From Virgibacillus phasianinus (GTDB lineage Bacteria > Bacillota > Bacilli > Bacillales > Amphibacillaceae): a stretch of DNA of 64,000 bases. Position 1 is the first letter of the stretch, and every line of letters starts with the position of its first letter. The stretch is taken from assembly GCF_002216775.1 (NCBI RefSeq), contig NZ_CP022315.1, forward strand, positions 1,550,001-1,614,000, read 5' to 3'. Below are positions 14,682-22,174 of the stretch, piece by piece. Position numbers and translations under genes: made by a program. Below the pieces are notes generated by a model, which had not been told where the DNA came from, ran no database searches, and saw only the letters and a list, made by a program, of their open reading frames with translations.

Positions 14682-15602
14682 ATGATGAAACCAAACCGGC
14701 TTTATCCTGGCGATACTATTGGTGTTATTGCACCAGCTGGACCGCCGAATCTTAAAAATCTGCAACGAGCCATTCCCGTAATGGAAAAAATGGGACTCCA
14801 TGTCAAGCTTGGATCGAATATAGATAAAGTTCATGGTTATTTAGCGGGGACGGATGAAGAACGGTTAAGTGATTTACATGACATGTTTGCCAATCCGGCA
14901 ATAAAAGCAATTATTTGTGCGCGGGGTGGTTATGGAACACCGAGAATTGCAGCGGACATCGACTATGACCTGATCCAGTGTAATCCGAAGATTTTTTGGG
15001 GCTATAGCGATATTACTTACATACATACAGCGATCCATCATGCTGCCGGGCTGGTAACGTTTCATGGACCGATGCTTGCCTCCGACGTTGGCAAGGACAC
15101 ATTCGATGACTTGTCCTTAAGGCAGTTTGGTCAGCTGTTTCAGCCAACTACCCTGATTTACTCACAGCTTGCTTCGAAATTGGAGGTAATCAGAGACGGC
15201 TATGCGACAGGACCGATTGTCGGTGGTAATTTATCCTTAATTGCAAGTGGCATTGGTACTCCTTTTGAAATTAATACAAAAGGAAGGCTGCTGCTGATCG
15301 AGGACGTTGGTGAGGAACCATACACTATAGACGGTATGCTGAATCAGCTCAAGCTCGCCGGAAAATTGGCCGACGCAGCCGGTATACTGGTTGGAGATTT
15401 TTCGCATGCTGAGCCAACAGGGGATAAGTCTTCCCTAACATTGGAGCAGGTTTTCGATCATTATTTTAGCAAGCTTTCCATTCCAGTCATGGCGGGCTTT
15501 AAAATTGGACATTGCCAGCCGCATTTCGCAATTCCATTTGGCACCAATGCAACAATCTCCACCTATGATAAACTAGTAAAAATTGATCCAGGAGTAGAAT
15601 AA
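14682..15602 (+). CDS. ldcA: S66 family muramoyl-tetrapeptide LD-carboxypeptidase (LdcA/YkfA-like)
   Basis: Cytosolic serine peptidase that removes the terminal D-Ala from murein tetrapeptides during recycling; MccF-type relatives cleave microcin C7. The 306-residue length fits. The nucleophile is probably Ser109 in WGYSDIT, with the preceding ARGGYGTPRI loop; the Glu of LLLIEDVGEEPYTID and the His of IGHCQPHFAIPFG complete the triad. ATG 14682 follows AAAGGAGGGCAACAGC; ATG 14685 is equally possible. The NlpC/P60 gene downstream makes a murein-peptide recycling pair, like ykfA and ykfC of B. subtilis, though a MITE-like element now separates them. Substrate choice between murein peptides and a microcin is not decided by sequence. 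Confidence 0.88.
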   Translation: MMKPNRLYPGDTIGVIAPAGPPNLKNLQRAIPVMEKMGLHVKLGSNIDKVHGYLAGTDEERLSDLHDMFANPAIKAIICARGGYGTPRIAADIDYDLIQCNPKIFWGYSDITYIHTAIHHAAGLVTFHGPMLASDVGKDTFDDLSLRQFGQLFQPTTLIYSQLASKLEVIRDGYATGPIVGGNLSLIASGIGTPFEINTKGRLLLIEDVGEEPYTIDGMLNQLKLAGKLADAAGILVGDFSHAEPTGDKSSLTLEQVFDHYFSKLSIPVMAGFKIGHCQPHFAIPFGTNATISTYDKLVKIDPGVE

Positions 15603-15641
15603 TCGGGATAGTTCTCATGGAATAGCGGGACTTTTCGAGAC

Positions 15642-15967
15642 CACTGAAAAAGTTAACTTTAATACTAAATATGTGGATCTATCATCGCATCTTGAATATA
15701 CCTCGCTTTCCGCGGACGAGTGCCGAGCCTCCTTGCCCCGGCAAGGGGTAGCCGACGTTGCCCGCAAAGGGCGGTTTTAGTCGGGCTTCATTAACTGCCG
15801 TCCTCCGGGGTCTCGCCGATCTCTCACTTCCCGCAGGACAAGGAAAGCTTCCCTGAATAAGCATCGCACGAAGAAAAAGTGCTTTTCTTTTTCAAGGAGT
15901 CTCGGTATATTCAAGATGCTAAGTAAAGGTGAAAAGCTAAATTGGTTAAATCCACCATTTTTTCAGT
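15642..15967. repeat. MITE-like element A (326 bp)
   Basis: A non-coding element with inverted termini: CACTGAAAAA at the left and TTTTTTCAGT at the right, and internal inverted segments ATCGCATCTTGAATATA (left) and TATATTCAAGATGC (right). The centre is GC-rich with CCTTGCCCCGGCAAGG. A nearly identical 327-base copy is at 41496-41822; a related, shorter one is at about 32825-33019. It lies between ldcA and the NlpC/P60 gene. A 60-residue open frame on the minus strand is fortuitous. No transposase is present; mobilisation in trans is inferred. Confidence 0.85.
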
Positions 15968-16009
15968 AATCTTGGAATTTTCCTAAGATACAAAAGGAGA
16001 CTGAGCTAA

Positions 16010-16945
16010 ATGATAAACCAAACGCTTGATAAAAATACTGTATGGGTCGTGTCAGTGCAGGTTGCGACTGTTTGGACCTCAAAGGAATCTGCACGGACAA
16101 TCGATGCACTAGGAATAACGAATCCCACGGATATTGACCGTTGGATAGCGGAATTAACTACGGAACAGAAAACAGCTTTATGTACAGAAAATCGCGTGCA
16201 GTCACAACTGCTTTACGGGGAATTTGTGCAAGTTACGGAAGTTGAGGGAGAATGGGCGCATGTCATCATTCCTTCTCAGCCATCAAAAAAAGATCCGCGC
16301 GGCTATCCGGGTCTAGTGTCACTTACACAGCTTAAAAGGCTGGATAAAGAGAACTGGAATCAGCCGGAGACAGCAGCAATTAATGCGAAAAAAGCATGGC
16401 TTACCGCAACAAACGGTGAGAAGGTCATGGAGCTGAGTTATATGACATGTTTACCTGTTCTAAGAAAACATTCCAACATGGTCGAAGTGCTAACACCGCA
16501 TGGTCCAATGTTTCTATCCAATCAAGCATTACATATATATGAAACAAGTCAAGGGCTAGAGAAAAAGTCCGGTGATGCCATTGTTGCAGCTGGAGAACCT
16601 TTCCTAGATCTCGCCTACTTTTGGGGTGGCATGAGTTCCTTCGGTTATGATTGTTCAGGCTTCAGTTACGCGACACATAAGGCATGCGGCTACCAGATTC
16701 CACGGGATGCATCTGATCAGGCACGAGCTGGTAATCATGTAACAAATGAAGATCTTTTGCCAGGAGATCTGTTGTTTTTTGCTTATGAAGAAGGAAAAGG
16801 CAGCTTACATCATGTTGGAATTTATTATGGTGAAGGAAAAATGATTCATTCACGTACAAATGGGAAGTCGGTAGAAATTATTCAATTAAAAGGGACAATC
16901 TATGAAAAAGAGTTGTGCGGGGCAAGACGTTATTGGGAGGAATGA
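16010..16945 (+). CDS. ykfC: NlpC/P60 (C40) murein peptide endopeptidase, YkfC-like
   Basis: A cysteine peptidase cleaving gamma-D-Glu to diaminopimelate (or Lys) bonds of murein peptides. The 311-residue protein lacks a signal peptide, so it should act in the cytosol on recycled peptides. N-terminal ~170 residues look like two SH3b-like domains; the catalytic domain starts around FLDLAYFWGG, with Cys215 in GYDCSGFSYA, His268 in LHHVGIYYG and His280 in IHSRT. ATG 16010 follows AAAGGAGACTG. With the upstream LdcA it forms a recycling pair. A GC-rich hairpin without a T-run (16969-16990) follows. Confidence 0.9.
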   Translation: MINQTLDKNTVWVVSVQVATVWTSKESARTIDALGITNPTDIDRWIAELTTEQKTALCTENRVQSQLLYGEFVQVTEVEGEWAHVIIPSQPSKKDPRGYPGLVSLTQLKRLDKENWNQPETAAINAKKAWLTATNGEKVMELSYMTCLPVLRKHSNMVEVLTPHGPMFLSNQALHIYETSQGLEKKSGDAIVAAGEPFLDLAYFWGGMSSFGYDCSGFSYATHKACGYQIPRDASDQARAGNHVTNEDLLPGDLLFFAYEEGKGSLHHVGIYYGEGKMIHSRTNGKSVEIIQLKGTIYEKELCGARRYWEE

Positions 16946-16968
16946 GCAGGTACAAACATAAGAATACA

Positions 16969-16990
16969 GGAGCGGCGGAATGGCCGCTCC
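16969..16990. repeat. Hairpin after the NlpC/P60 gene
   Basis: GGAGCGGC and GCCGCTCC form an 8-bp GC-rich stem with a 6-base loop. It lacks a T-run, so termination here would be weak or factor-dependent. Confidence 0.45.
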
Positions 16991-17049
16991 CTATAGAAAA
17001 GCAAACCACCATTTCCTCAAATCCTCTTTTCCAAAATCCACTTTTTTGT

Positions 17050-17077
17050 TCTATTGGAATCTAAAATTGTATACGAT
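17050..17077 (+). promoter_or_regulatory. Possible SigE promoter of spoIID
   Basis: TATACGAT (17070-17077) resembles the SigE -10 (CATACAMT, 6 of 8) and TCTATT (17050-17055) lies 14 bases upstream. spoIID is a SigE gene in B. subtilis, which is the main support. Confidence 0.3.
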
Positions 17078-17163
17078 TAATAGTAGATATGCTAGTAGGA
17101 GATTGCTGTTTTATTTCACTCAATCCACCACACACCAACCATCATTACAAAAGGAGGCAATCA

Positions 17164-18294
17164 ATGAACAACAAATCATCCAAGAAACGTAAACAAGATA
17201 TGTATGCTTATATTGAGCGGAAAAGGGCCCTTAAATATAAGCAAAATGGAAAGCATCCGCAACAAATAAAGGGAAGCGGGTCATTATCATTTTTAAAGAG
17301 CCCAAGTTTCCTAATTATGGGAAGTTTGATCATGATCATATTGATTATGCCTTCATTAATTGTAGCTCCTTATATTCATCCGAATGACCAGGAAACGATT
17401 ACGGATAATTTTGAGCAGAAGGCCCCTAAACTGAATGTCGGCGATTCGCCATTTTCTGTCGCGGTAATGCGGGCAAGTTCTGATGAAGTTGAAAATATCC
17501 CGCTTGAGAAATATGTGTCAGGGGTTGTTGCTTCCGAAATGCCAGCTAAATTTGAATTGGAGGCTTTAAAAGCACAGGCACTTGCTGCACGGACGTATAT
17601 TGTCAACCATATGCTTCTCAAACCAGAAAAGGTTGATTCAGCTGTCACCGACACCGTTCAGGATCAGGTATATAAGGATGAACAGGAGCTTAGAAGAATC
17701 TGGGGAGCAGACTATGACTGGAAAATGAACAAAATTATGAAGGCAGTGGAAGCAACGCAAGGAGAAATTCTTACCTATAAAGATAAGCCAATTGATGCTT
17801 CATTTTTTTCAACCGGAAATGGGTATACGGAAAACTCGGAGGATTACTGGGAAAATAAAATTCCTTATTTAAGGAGCGTCCCGAGTCCATGGGATAAAAA
17901 TTCGCCCAAATTTTTAGATCAGGAAACGATTCCTGTCAAAGAGGTGGAAGAGAAACTAGCAATTGATATACCAGACAACAAATCTTTAAACTTAAAAATA
18001 TCACGTACAGATGGCAAACGCGTTGATCAGTTAAAAATTGCTGGCAAGACATTTTCCGGAAGAGATGTTCGGGAAGAATTGGGCCTAAGATCGAGTGACT
18101 TTACAATAGAAAAGAAAAACGATCACTTAATTTTCACCACTAAAGGTTACGGGCACGGTGTGGGCATGAGTCAGTACGGTGCAAATGGTATGGCGAAGGA
18201 AGGTAAGAGTTATAAGGACATCCTTACCCACTATTATCAGGGCGTTGAAATAAGTAAAGTAACGGAGACAGCGCCAACATTGGTTTCCAGGTAA
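17164..18294 (+). CDS. spoIID: Stage II sporulation protein D, lytic transglycosylase
   Basis: SpoIID works with SpoIIM and SpoIIP in the mother cell to thin septal peptidoglycan and drive engulfment. ATG 17164 is chosen because AAAGGAGG lies 6 bases upstream; an in-frame ATG 75 bases earlier has no ribosome site. The 376-residue protein has a basic cytosolic N-terminus, one membrane helix (about residues 45-65) and an extracellular SpoIID/LytB domain. The catalytic Glu is probably Glu125 in VVASEMPAKFELEALKAQ; the C-terminal GYGHGVGMSQYGANGMA is a family signature. In B. subtilis it directly follows murAA. Confidence 0.95.
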   Translation: MNNKSSKKRKQDMYAYIERKRALKYKQNGKHPQQIKGSGSLSFLKSPSFLIMGSLIMIILIMPSLIVAPYIHPNDQETITDNFEQKAPKLNVGDSPFSVAVMRASSDEVENIPLEKYVSGVVASEMPAKFELEALKAQALAARTYIVNHMLLKPEKVDSAVTDTVQDQVYKDEQELRRIWGADYDWKMNKIMKAVEATQGEILTYKDKPIDASFFSTGNGYTENSEDYWENKIPYLRSVPSPWDKNSPKFLDQETIPVKEVEEKLAIDIPDNKSLNLKISRTDGKRVDQLKIAGKTFSGRDVREELGLRSSDFTIEKKNDHLIFTTKGYGHGVGMSQYGANGMAKEGKSYKDILTHYYQGVEISKVTETAPTLVSR

Positions 18295-18411
18295 AAAGAA
18301 TATGCATAATTACCTGCTTTTAACAGATACTATCTGTTTGCAATAAATTTTTTTCGTTTGATGTATATAATTTCCTTTTTCTGATCAGAATGGTTGTTGA
18401 GGTGATGATCT

Positions 18412-19404
18412 ATGAAAGAGGAAAACAATAGCGGTTCAAAAAACAAATGGAGCCAGCTGTTTCGCAAGAAGTGGTTTTTTCCGGCAGTATACTTGACAGT
18501 CGCTGCACTTCTTCTAACGTTTGTTGTGTGGTATCAGAATTTGGAGCAAGTTCCTGAAGCTCAAAATGATCAGGAATCAACTGATACAGCGACAGACCCA
18601 TTCGATGAGGAAGCACAAACTGTTATGGAGCAACAAGAAGTCGTTAAAATGCCTGTAAGTAACCTGGATCAAGCAGAAATCGTAACTAAATTCTATGACT
18701 ACAACGCAGACGAGAAAGCTAAGGAAAGTGCGCTTGTTCATTATAACAGCAGATACTACCAAAGCACAGGTGTAGATATTGCTGCAGGCGAAGAAACATT
18801 TGATGTAACAGCATCATTAAGCGGTACGGTGGAAGAGGTAAAAGAAGATCCGTTACTAGGGAATGTCGTTGTACTATCCCATGGTAAAGATCTAAAAACC
18901 TATTATGCTAGTCTCGCAGAAGTCAACGTTAAAGAAGGAACAGATGTTAAACAAGGTGACGTACTTGGAACAGCTGGACAAAACGTTTTTGGCAAGGAAG
19001 ATGGCGTTCACGTCCACTTCGAGATCAGAAAAGGTGAAGAGCCAGTAAATCCAGAAGCATACTTCAACCAGCCGGTAAGCTCAATTAAGGCAAAAGACAA
19101 GTCAGAATCTGAGAAAACCGAGAAGGAAAGCGGAACAACTCCAGAGGATTCTAAGTCAGACGAAAAGTCTGCAAATCCAGAAGATGAAACAAGCGGCACA
19201 GAAGATGACGCTGTTAATTCCGACGATCCAAGTGGAACACAGGAAGATGGCGCTAAGCAAGAAGACCCAAGTGGAACACCAGATGATTCACAAGATGATT
19301 CAGGCAATACGGATGAAGATGTAACCCCTGACGATTCATCAAATCAAGATGGTGAAATGTCAAATGAAGGTGCACAGTCATCCGCAGCAAATGCAAGTGC
19401 CTAA
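18412..19404 (+). CDS. spoIIQ: Stage II sporulation protein Q with long acidic tail
   Basis: SpoIIQ is the forespore half of the SpoIIQ-SpoIIIAH channel that crosses the septum. The 330-residue protein has a membrane helix at about residues 22-42 and a LytM/M23 domain at about 100-225. The first zinc motif is degenerate (Ser118 in QSTGVDIA where active enzymes have His), while HVHFE (His200, His202) is kept, as in inactive SpoIIQ of Bacillus. After EAYFNQP a ~115-residue tail of Asp, Glu, Ser, Thr, Pro and Gly follows with DPSGT repeats, longer than I recall for B. subtilis (283 residues in total). Ribosome site GAGGTGAT. Closed by a terminator. Confidence 0.93.
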   Translation: MKEENNSGSKNKWSQLFRKKWFFPAVYLTVAALLLTFVVWYQNLEQVPEAQNDQESTDTATDPFDEEAQTVMEQQEVVKMPVSNLDQAEIVTKFYDYNADEKAKESALVHYNSRYYQSTGVDIAAGEETFDVTASLSGTVEEVKEDPLLGNVVVLSHGKDLKTYYASLAEVNVKEGTDVKQGDVLGTAGQNVFGKEDGVHVHFEIRKGEEPVNPEAYFNQPVSSIKAKDKSESEKTEKESGTTPEDSKSDEKSANPEDETSGTEDDAVNSDDPSGTQEDGAKQEDPSGTPDDSQDDSGNTDEDVTPDDSSNQDGEMSNEGAQSSAANASA

Positions 19405-19419
19405 AAGAGTAAGTATGGA

Positions 19420-19454
19420 GAAATAGCCTTTTATACCAAAAGGGCTATTTTTTC
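19420..19454 (+). terminator. Terminator of spoIIQ
   Basis: AAATAGCCTTTT pairs with AAAAGGGCTATTT, followed by a T-run, about 16 bases after the stop codon. Confidence 0.85.
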
Positions 19455-19565
19455 GTACTTAAAGGAAATATAGAAGTTTCTAAGGATTTAAGTATAAGAA
19501 AAACTTCGGCATTCGCTATTAAAGACTGCCGAGATTTTCTAAAAAGATAAGAATATATCGAATAT

Positions 19566-19685
19566 GTCTAGCTCCAGCGCCCCAGAAGCTGCCGTCATAA
19601 GCAATGGACACTACGAACGCTAAACCCATGCGTTCTACGGTCCCTTGCTTATACGTCCGCTTCTAAACGGGCGCTTGCGCTTTTC
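19566..19685. repeat. GAAAAGCGGA-type element, reverse orientation
   Basis: A 120-base element reading GTCTAGCTCCAGCGCC at the left and GGGCGCTTGCGCTTTTC at the right, i.e. the reverse complement of the 11572 family, with the same internal ATAAGCAAGGGACC / CCATTGCTTAT inverted segments. It lies between spoIIQ and the AimR-like gene. The rest of 19455-19800 shows nothing else definite. Confidence 0.8.
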
Positions 19686-19800
19686 TTGTGAATCATGCGA
19701 ATATTGTCGATGAATTAGGGCTATCGCACTATAGGAATTGTGATAAGATAGATTATGGTTTATGAAAAGTAATCAATAGTAAGGGGAATAAAACAGGAAA

Positions 19801-20838
19801 ATGACTAAAGATACAGTAACCAATTCTATTCTTTCCATCACACATGATGGTAAGTTGTCGCTGGAACACGTGATTTCAATGTTATCCACGCAGCATGATG
19901 AACAAACCGTACTAGAGTTAGTCAGAAAGCTCTGCCTGCAAAGTAATAAAAGCGAGATTATGAAAAAAGGTATGGAGCTTTTGTACATGAATGGCTTCTA
20001 CTATGATTTACAAGCGTTAATTGACAAAAACAACAAGTCTGAACATAGATCAAACAAGCAATGGGCTGCAATCTATCAATTAATGATGGATCGCAAATTA
20101 AATAAAATATCACCCCAAGAAGTATTACACCACGCCGATATGCTCCAAAGTGAAGAACCGGAAGTAATATGTTTAATAGAATTTGCCAAAATATCAGCCC
20201 ATCACGCACTGCATGATTTCGGAAAAATAGGTAACTTCCTGGATAAACAACAGTCTCTATATGATGCTGTTTGCGATCCATTCCTATTATCTTATTTCGA
20301 TATCCGGTTATATCAATTTATGTTTATTTATTACTGGGTTCGCAATGAGCTGATTATGGCTAGAAAGTATGCATTCCGGGTATTAAATTTAACACAAAAC
20401 CCTAAAACTAAAATTTCAATTAACGTCAATTTGGCACTCACCTACGCATTTGATACTTATCAGCAGGGCATGCATCATTTGAACGAAGCAAAAAAGATTG
20501 CCAAAGAACATGGATTAATGGAAGACCTGAACATTATTCAAAACCAGGACATTCCATTTTTATCAGCACATCATAAAAGGGTGAAAGGAATTTCTACCTA
20601 TGATAAAAGCGAACAAGCCCATATTGAAATTGCTAAAGGAAACCACAGGAAAGCGGCAAACATCCTGAGACAATTACCACTGGATACACCGTTTCAACTG
20701 TATTATTTAGGATTAGCCACAAATGATAAGGATTTATTGTATCAATCCTACAACTGGTTTATCGAAAAACGCAGCGATCACTTTTTTGCAAGGCTGCCGG
20801 TGCAGGCATTACAGGAAATGCGGGCATACGCAAAATAA
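19801..20838 (+). CDS. Orphan AimR-like TPR protein lacking the HTH
   Basis: A 345-residue, all-helical protein that resembles AimR, the arbitrium-peptide receptor of SPbeta-type phages, through the HDGK motif near the N-terminus (THDGKLSLEHVISML), the degenerate TPR-like body, and a C-terminus matching the family pattern: EQAHIEIAKGNHRKAANIL, YYLGLA, then FFARLPVQALQEM. AimR proteins have about 40 residues before HDGK that form the DNA-binding HTH; here only about 14 precede it, so the DNA-binding part seems absent. No aimP-like signal-peptide gene follows, and no phage genes are near. The neighbours are sporulation genes. Ribosome site AAGGGGAAT is 13 bases upstream, rather far. RRNPP-like regulation by protein or peptide contact is inference. 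Confidence 0.6.
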   Translation: MTKDTVTNSILSITHDGKLSLEHVISMLSTQHDEQTVLELVRKLCLQSNKSEIMKKGMELLYMNGFYYDLQALIDKNNKSEHRSNKQWAAIYQLMMDRKLNKISPQEVLHHADMLQSEEPEVICLIEFAKISAHHALHDFGKIGNFLDKQQSLYDAVCDPFLLSYFDIRLYQFMFIYYWVRNELIMARKYAFRVLNLTQNPKTKISINVNLALTYAFDTYQQGMHHLNEAKKIAKEHGLMEDLNIIQNQDIPFLSAHHKRVKGISTYDKSEQAHIEIAKGNHRKAANILRQLPLDTPFQLYYLGLATNDKDLLYQSYNWFIEKRSDHFFARLPVQALQEMRAYAK

Positions 20839-20852
20839 TAATATGAAACTGG

Positions 20853-20887
20853 GAAGAGCTCTTTTTAAAAAGAAGGGCTCTTTTTTT
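20853..20887 (+). terminator. Terminator after the AimR-like gene
   Basis: AAGAGCTCTT pairs with AAGGGCTCTT (one G-T pair), followed by seven Ts. The remainder of 20888-21210 is AT-rich leader of spoIIID; no clear SigE promoter was identified. Confidence 0.8.
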
Positions 20888-21210
20888 GATTTATCTGTTA
20901 TCTTTTTGAAAAATACTTCTTGTCCCTTATGGAAAAGGGATAAAATTAATCATAAACAGGTCTTTTTAATAATAAAATGTTACAAACCAAGCATTCAGTA
21001 ATGTCTGAGGTGAGAGCTTGTGTGGCCTGTAGGTTAACCGCAGCAGTAATCCGTCTATACATATATTTTACATGTGCTATCCATAAAAGTGTGCTGTTTT
21101 TTTAACGTACACGATTCATTGCTTTTTCAAAAAAGAATACAGGCACAGCTAACTGATTCACCTTGTCTCATTTCACACCTCGGAATTATCAACTTAGGGA
21201 GGCGAATGGT

Positions 21211-21522
21211 GTGCACGATTACATCAAAGAAAGGACAATCAGGATAGGCAATCATATCGTGGAGACGAGGAAGACCGTCCGAATGATAGCAAAGGAATTT
21301 GGTGTGTCCAAGAGCACTGTCCACAAAGACCTAACAGAACGCTTACCAGAAATTAATCCAAAACTCGCAAATCAAGTCAAAGATATTCTTGAATACCACA
21401 AAGCAATCCGACATCTCCGCGGAGGCGAAGCAACCCGGAAAAAGTATAAAATCAAACCCGGGAGCGCCTCACCAATCAAACTAGACCCCACAAAAGCTAC
21501 AACCGTCAAAACAGTAGGATAA
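21211..21522 (+). CDS. spoIIID: Sporulation transcriptional regulator SpoIIID
   Basis: Mother-cell DNA-binding protein that modulates SigE and SigK regulons. The start is GTG 21211 after AGGGAGGCGAATG, giving HDYIKERTIRIGNHIVE, the family N-terminus; an in-frame start 48 bases upstream lacks support. The 103-residue product has the helix-turn-helix KTVRMIAKEFGVSKSTVHKD and the basic region HLRGGEATRKKYK, and ends with a tail about 10 residues longer than in B. subtilis. A terminator follows. Confidence 0.95.
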   Translation: MHDYIKERTIRIGNHIVETRKTVRMIAKEFGVSKSTVHKDLTERLPEINPKLANQVKDILEYHKAIRHLRGGEATRKKYKIKPGSASPIKLDPTKATTVKTVG

Positions 21523-21544
21523 GCATAACGTGGACAACGACGGG

Positions 21545-21575
21545 AAAACCCAGGCTAATTTAGGCTTGGGTTTTT
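21545..21575 (+). terminator. Terminator of spoIIID
   Basis: AAACCCAGGCT pairs with AGGCTTGGGTTT (two wobbles) and is followed by TTTTT. Confidence 0.75.
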
Positions 21576-21639
21576 CGGTGTGACTGACACGATGATGGAT
21601 TTATTATTAAGTTGGGACGGAGGATATCGGCTGAATTTC

Positions 21640-22130
21640 GGATATAATGGCCGTTCTGGGGGTATAACCGCCAAACACCGGATATAACGGCCGTTATCGG
21701 AATATAACAGCCAAATTTCAGATATATCATCCGATCACGGGATATAATAGCCAAACCTCAGATATATCGTCCGTTCTCGAGATATAACTGCCAAATTTCA
21801 GATATATCATCCGATCTCGAGGTATAACGGCCAAATTTCAGATATATCATCCGATCACGGAATATAACAGCCAAACTTCGGATATATCGTCCGTTCTCGA
21901 GATATAACGGCCAAATTTCAGATATATCGTCCATTCTCGGGATATAACAGCCAAACTTCAGATATATCGTCCGATCTCGGGATATAACAGCCAAACTTCA
22001 GATATATCGTCCGATCTCGAGATATAACGGCCAAACTTCAGATATATCGTCCGATCTCGGGATATAACAGCCAAACTTCAGATATATCGTCCGTTCTTGA
22101 GATATAACGGCCAAACCTGCGATACACCAA
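21640..22130. repeat. 20/40-bp-period intergenic repeat array 3
   Basis: About 24 units of 20 bases, alternating strictly between GATATAACGGCCAAACTTCA-type and GATATATCGTCCGATCTCGG-type units, giving a 40-base higher-order period over ~490 bases. Its core is the reverse complement of that of arrays 1 and 2 (GGCCGTTATATC on the minus strand). It lies between the 3' ends of spoIIID (plus) and the NERD gene (minus). Open frames within it are by-products of the repeat. One isolated pair of units recurs at about 23320-23360, upstream of mbl. Confidence 0.92.
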
Positions 22131-22174
22131 TTCCCAACCTACATATTCAACTCTAGCTTAAAAATTGGCTACGT

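Noticed and set aside
15682-15864. Open frame inside MITE-like element A (and its twin in element B)
   Set aside because: The residues reflect GC-rich palindromes; no ribosome site and no family resemblance.
18763-19020. Active M23 metallopeptidase in SpoIIQ
   Set aside because: The first zinc ligand is Ser118 instead of His, as in known inactive SpoIIQ proteins.
20842-21001. A 52-residue frame after the AimR-like gene as an aimP candidate
   Set aside because: It starts inside the terminator stem, has no signal-peptide pattern and no AimP-like C-terminal hexapeptide.
21640-22130. CRISPR-like array
   Set aside because: Units are contiguous without unique spacers, are imperfect, and no cas genes are near.
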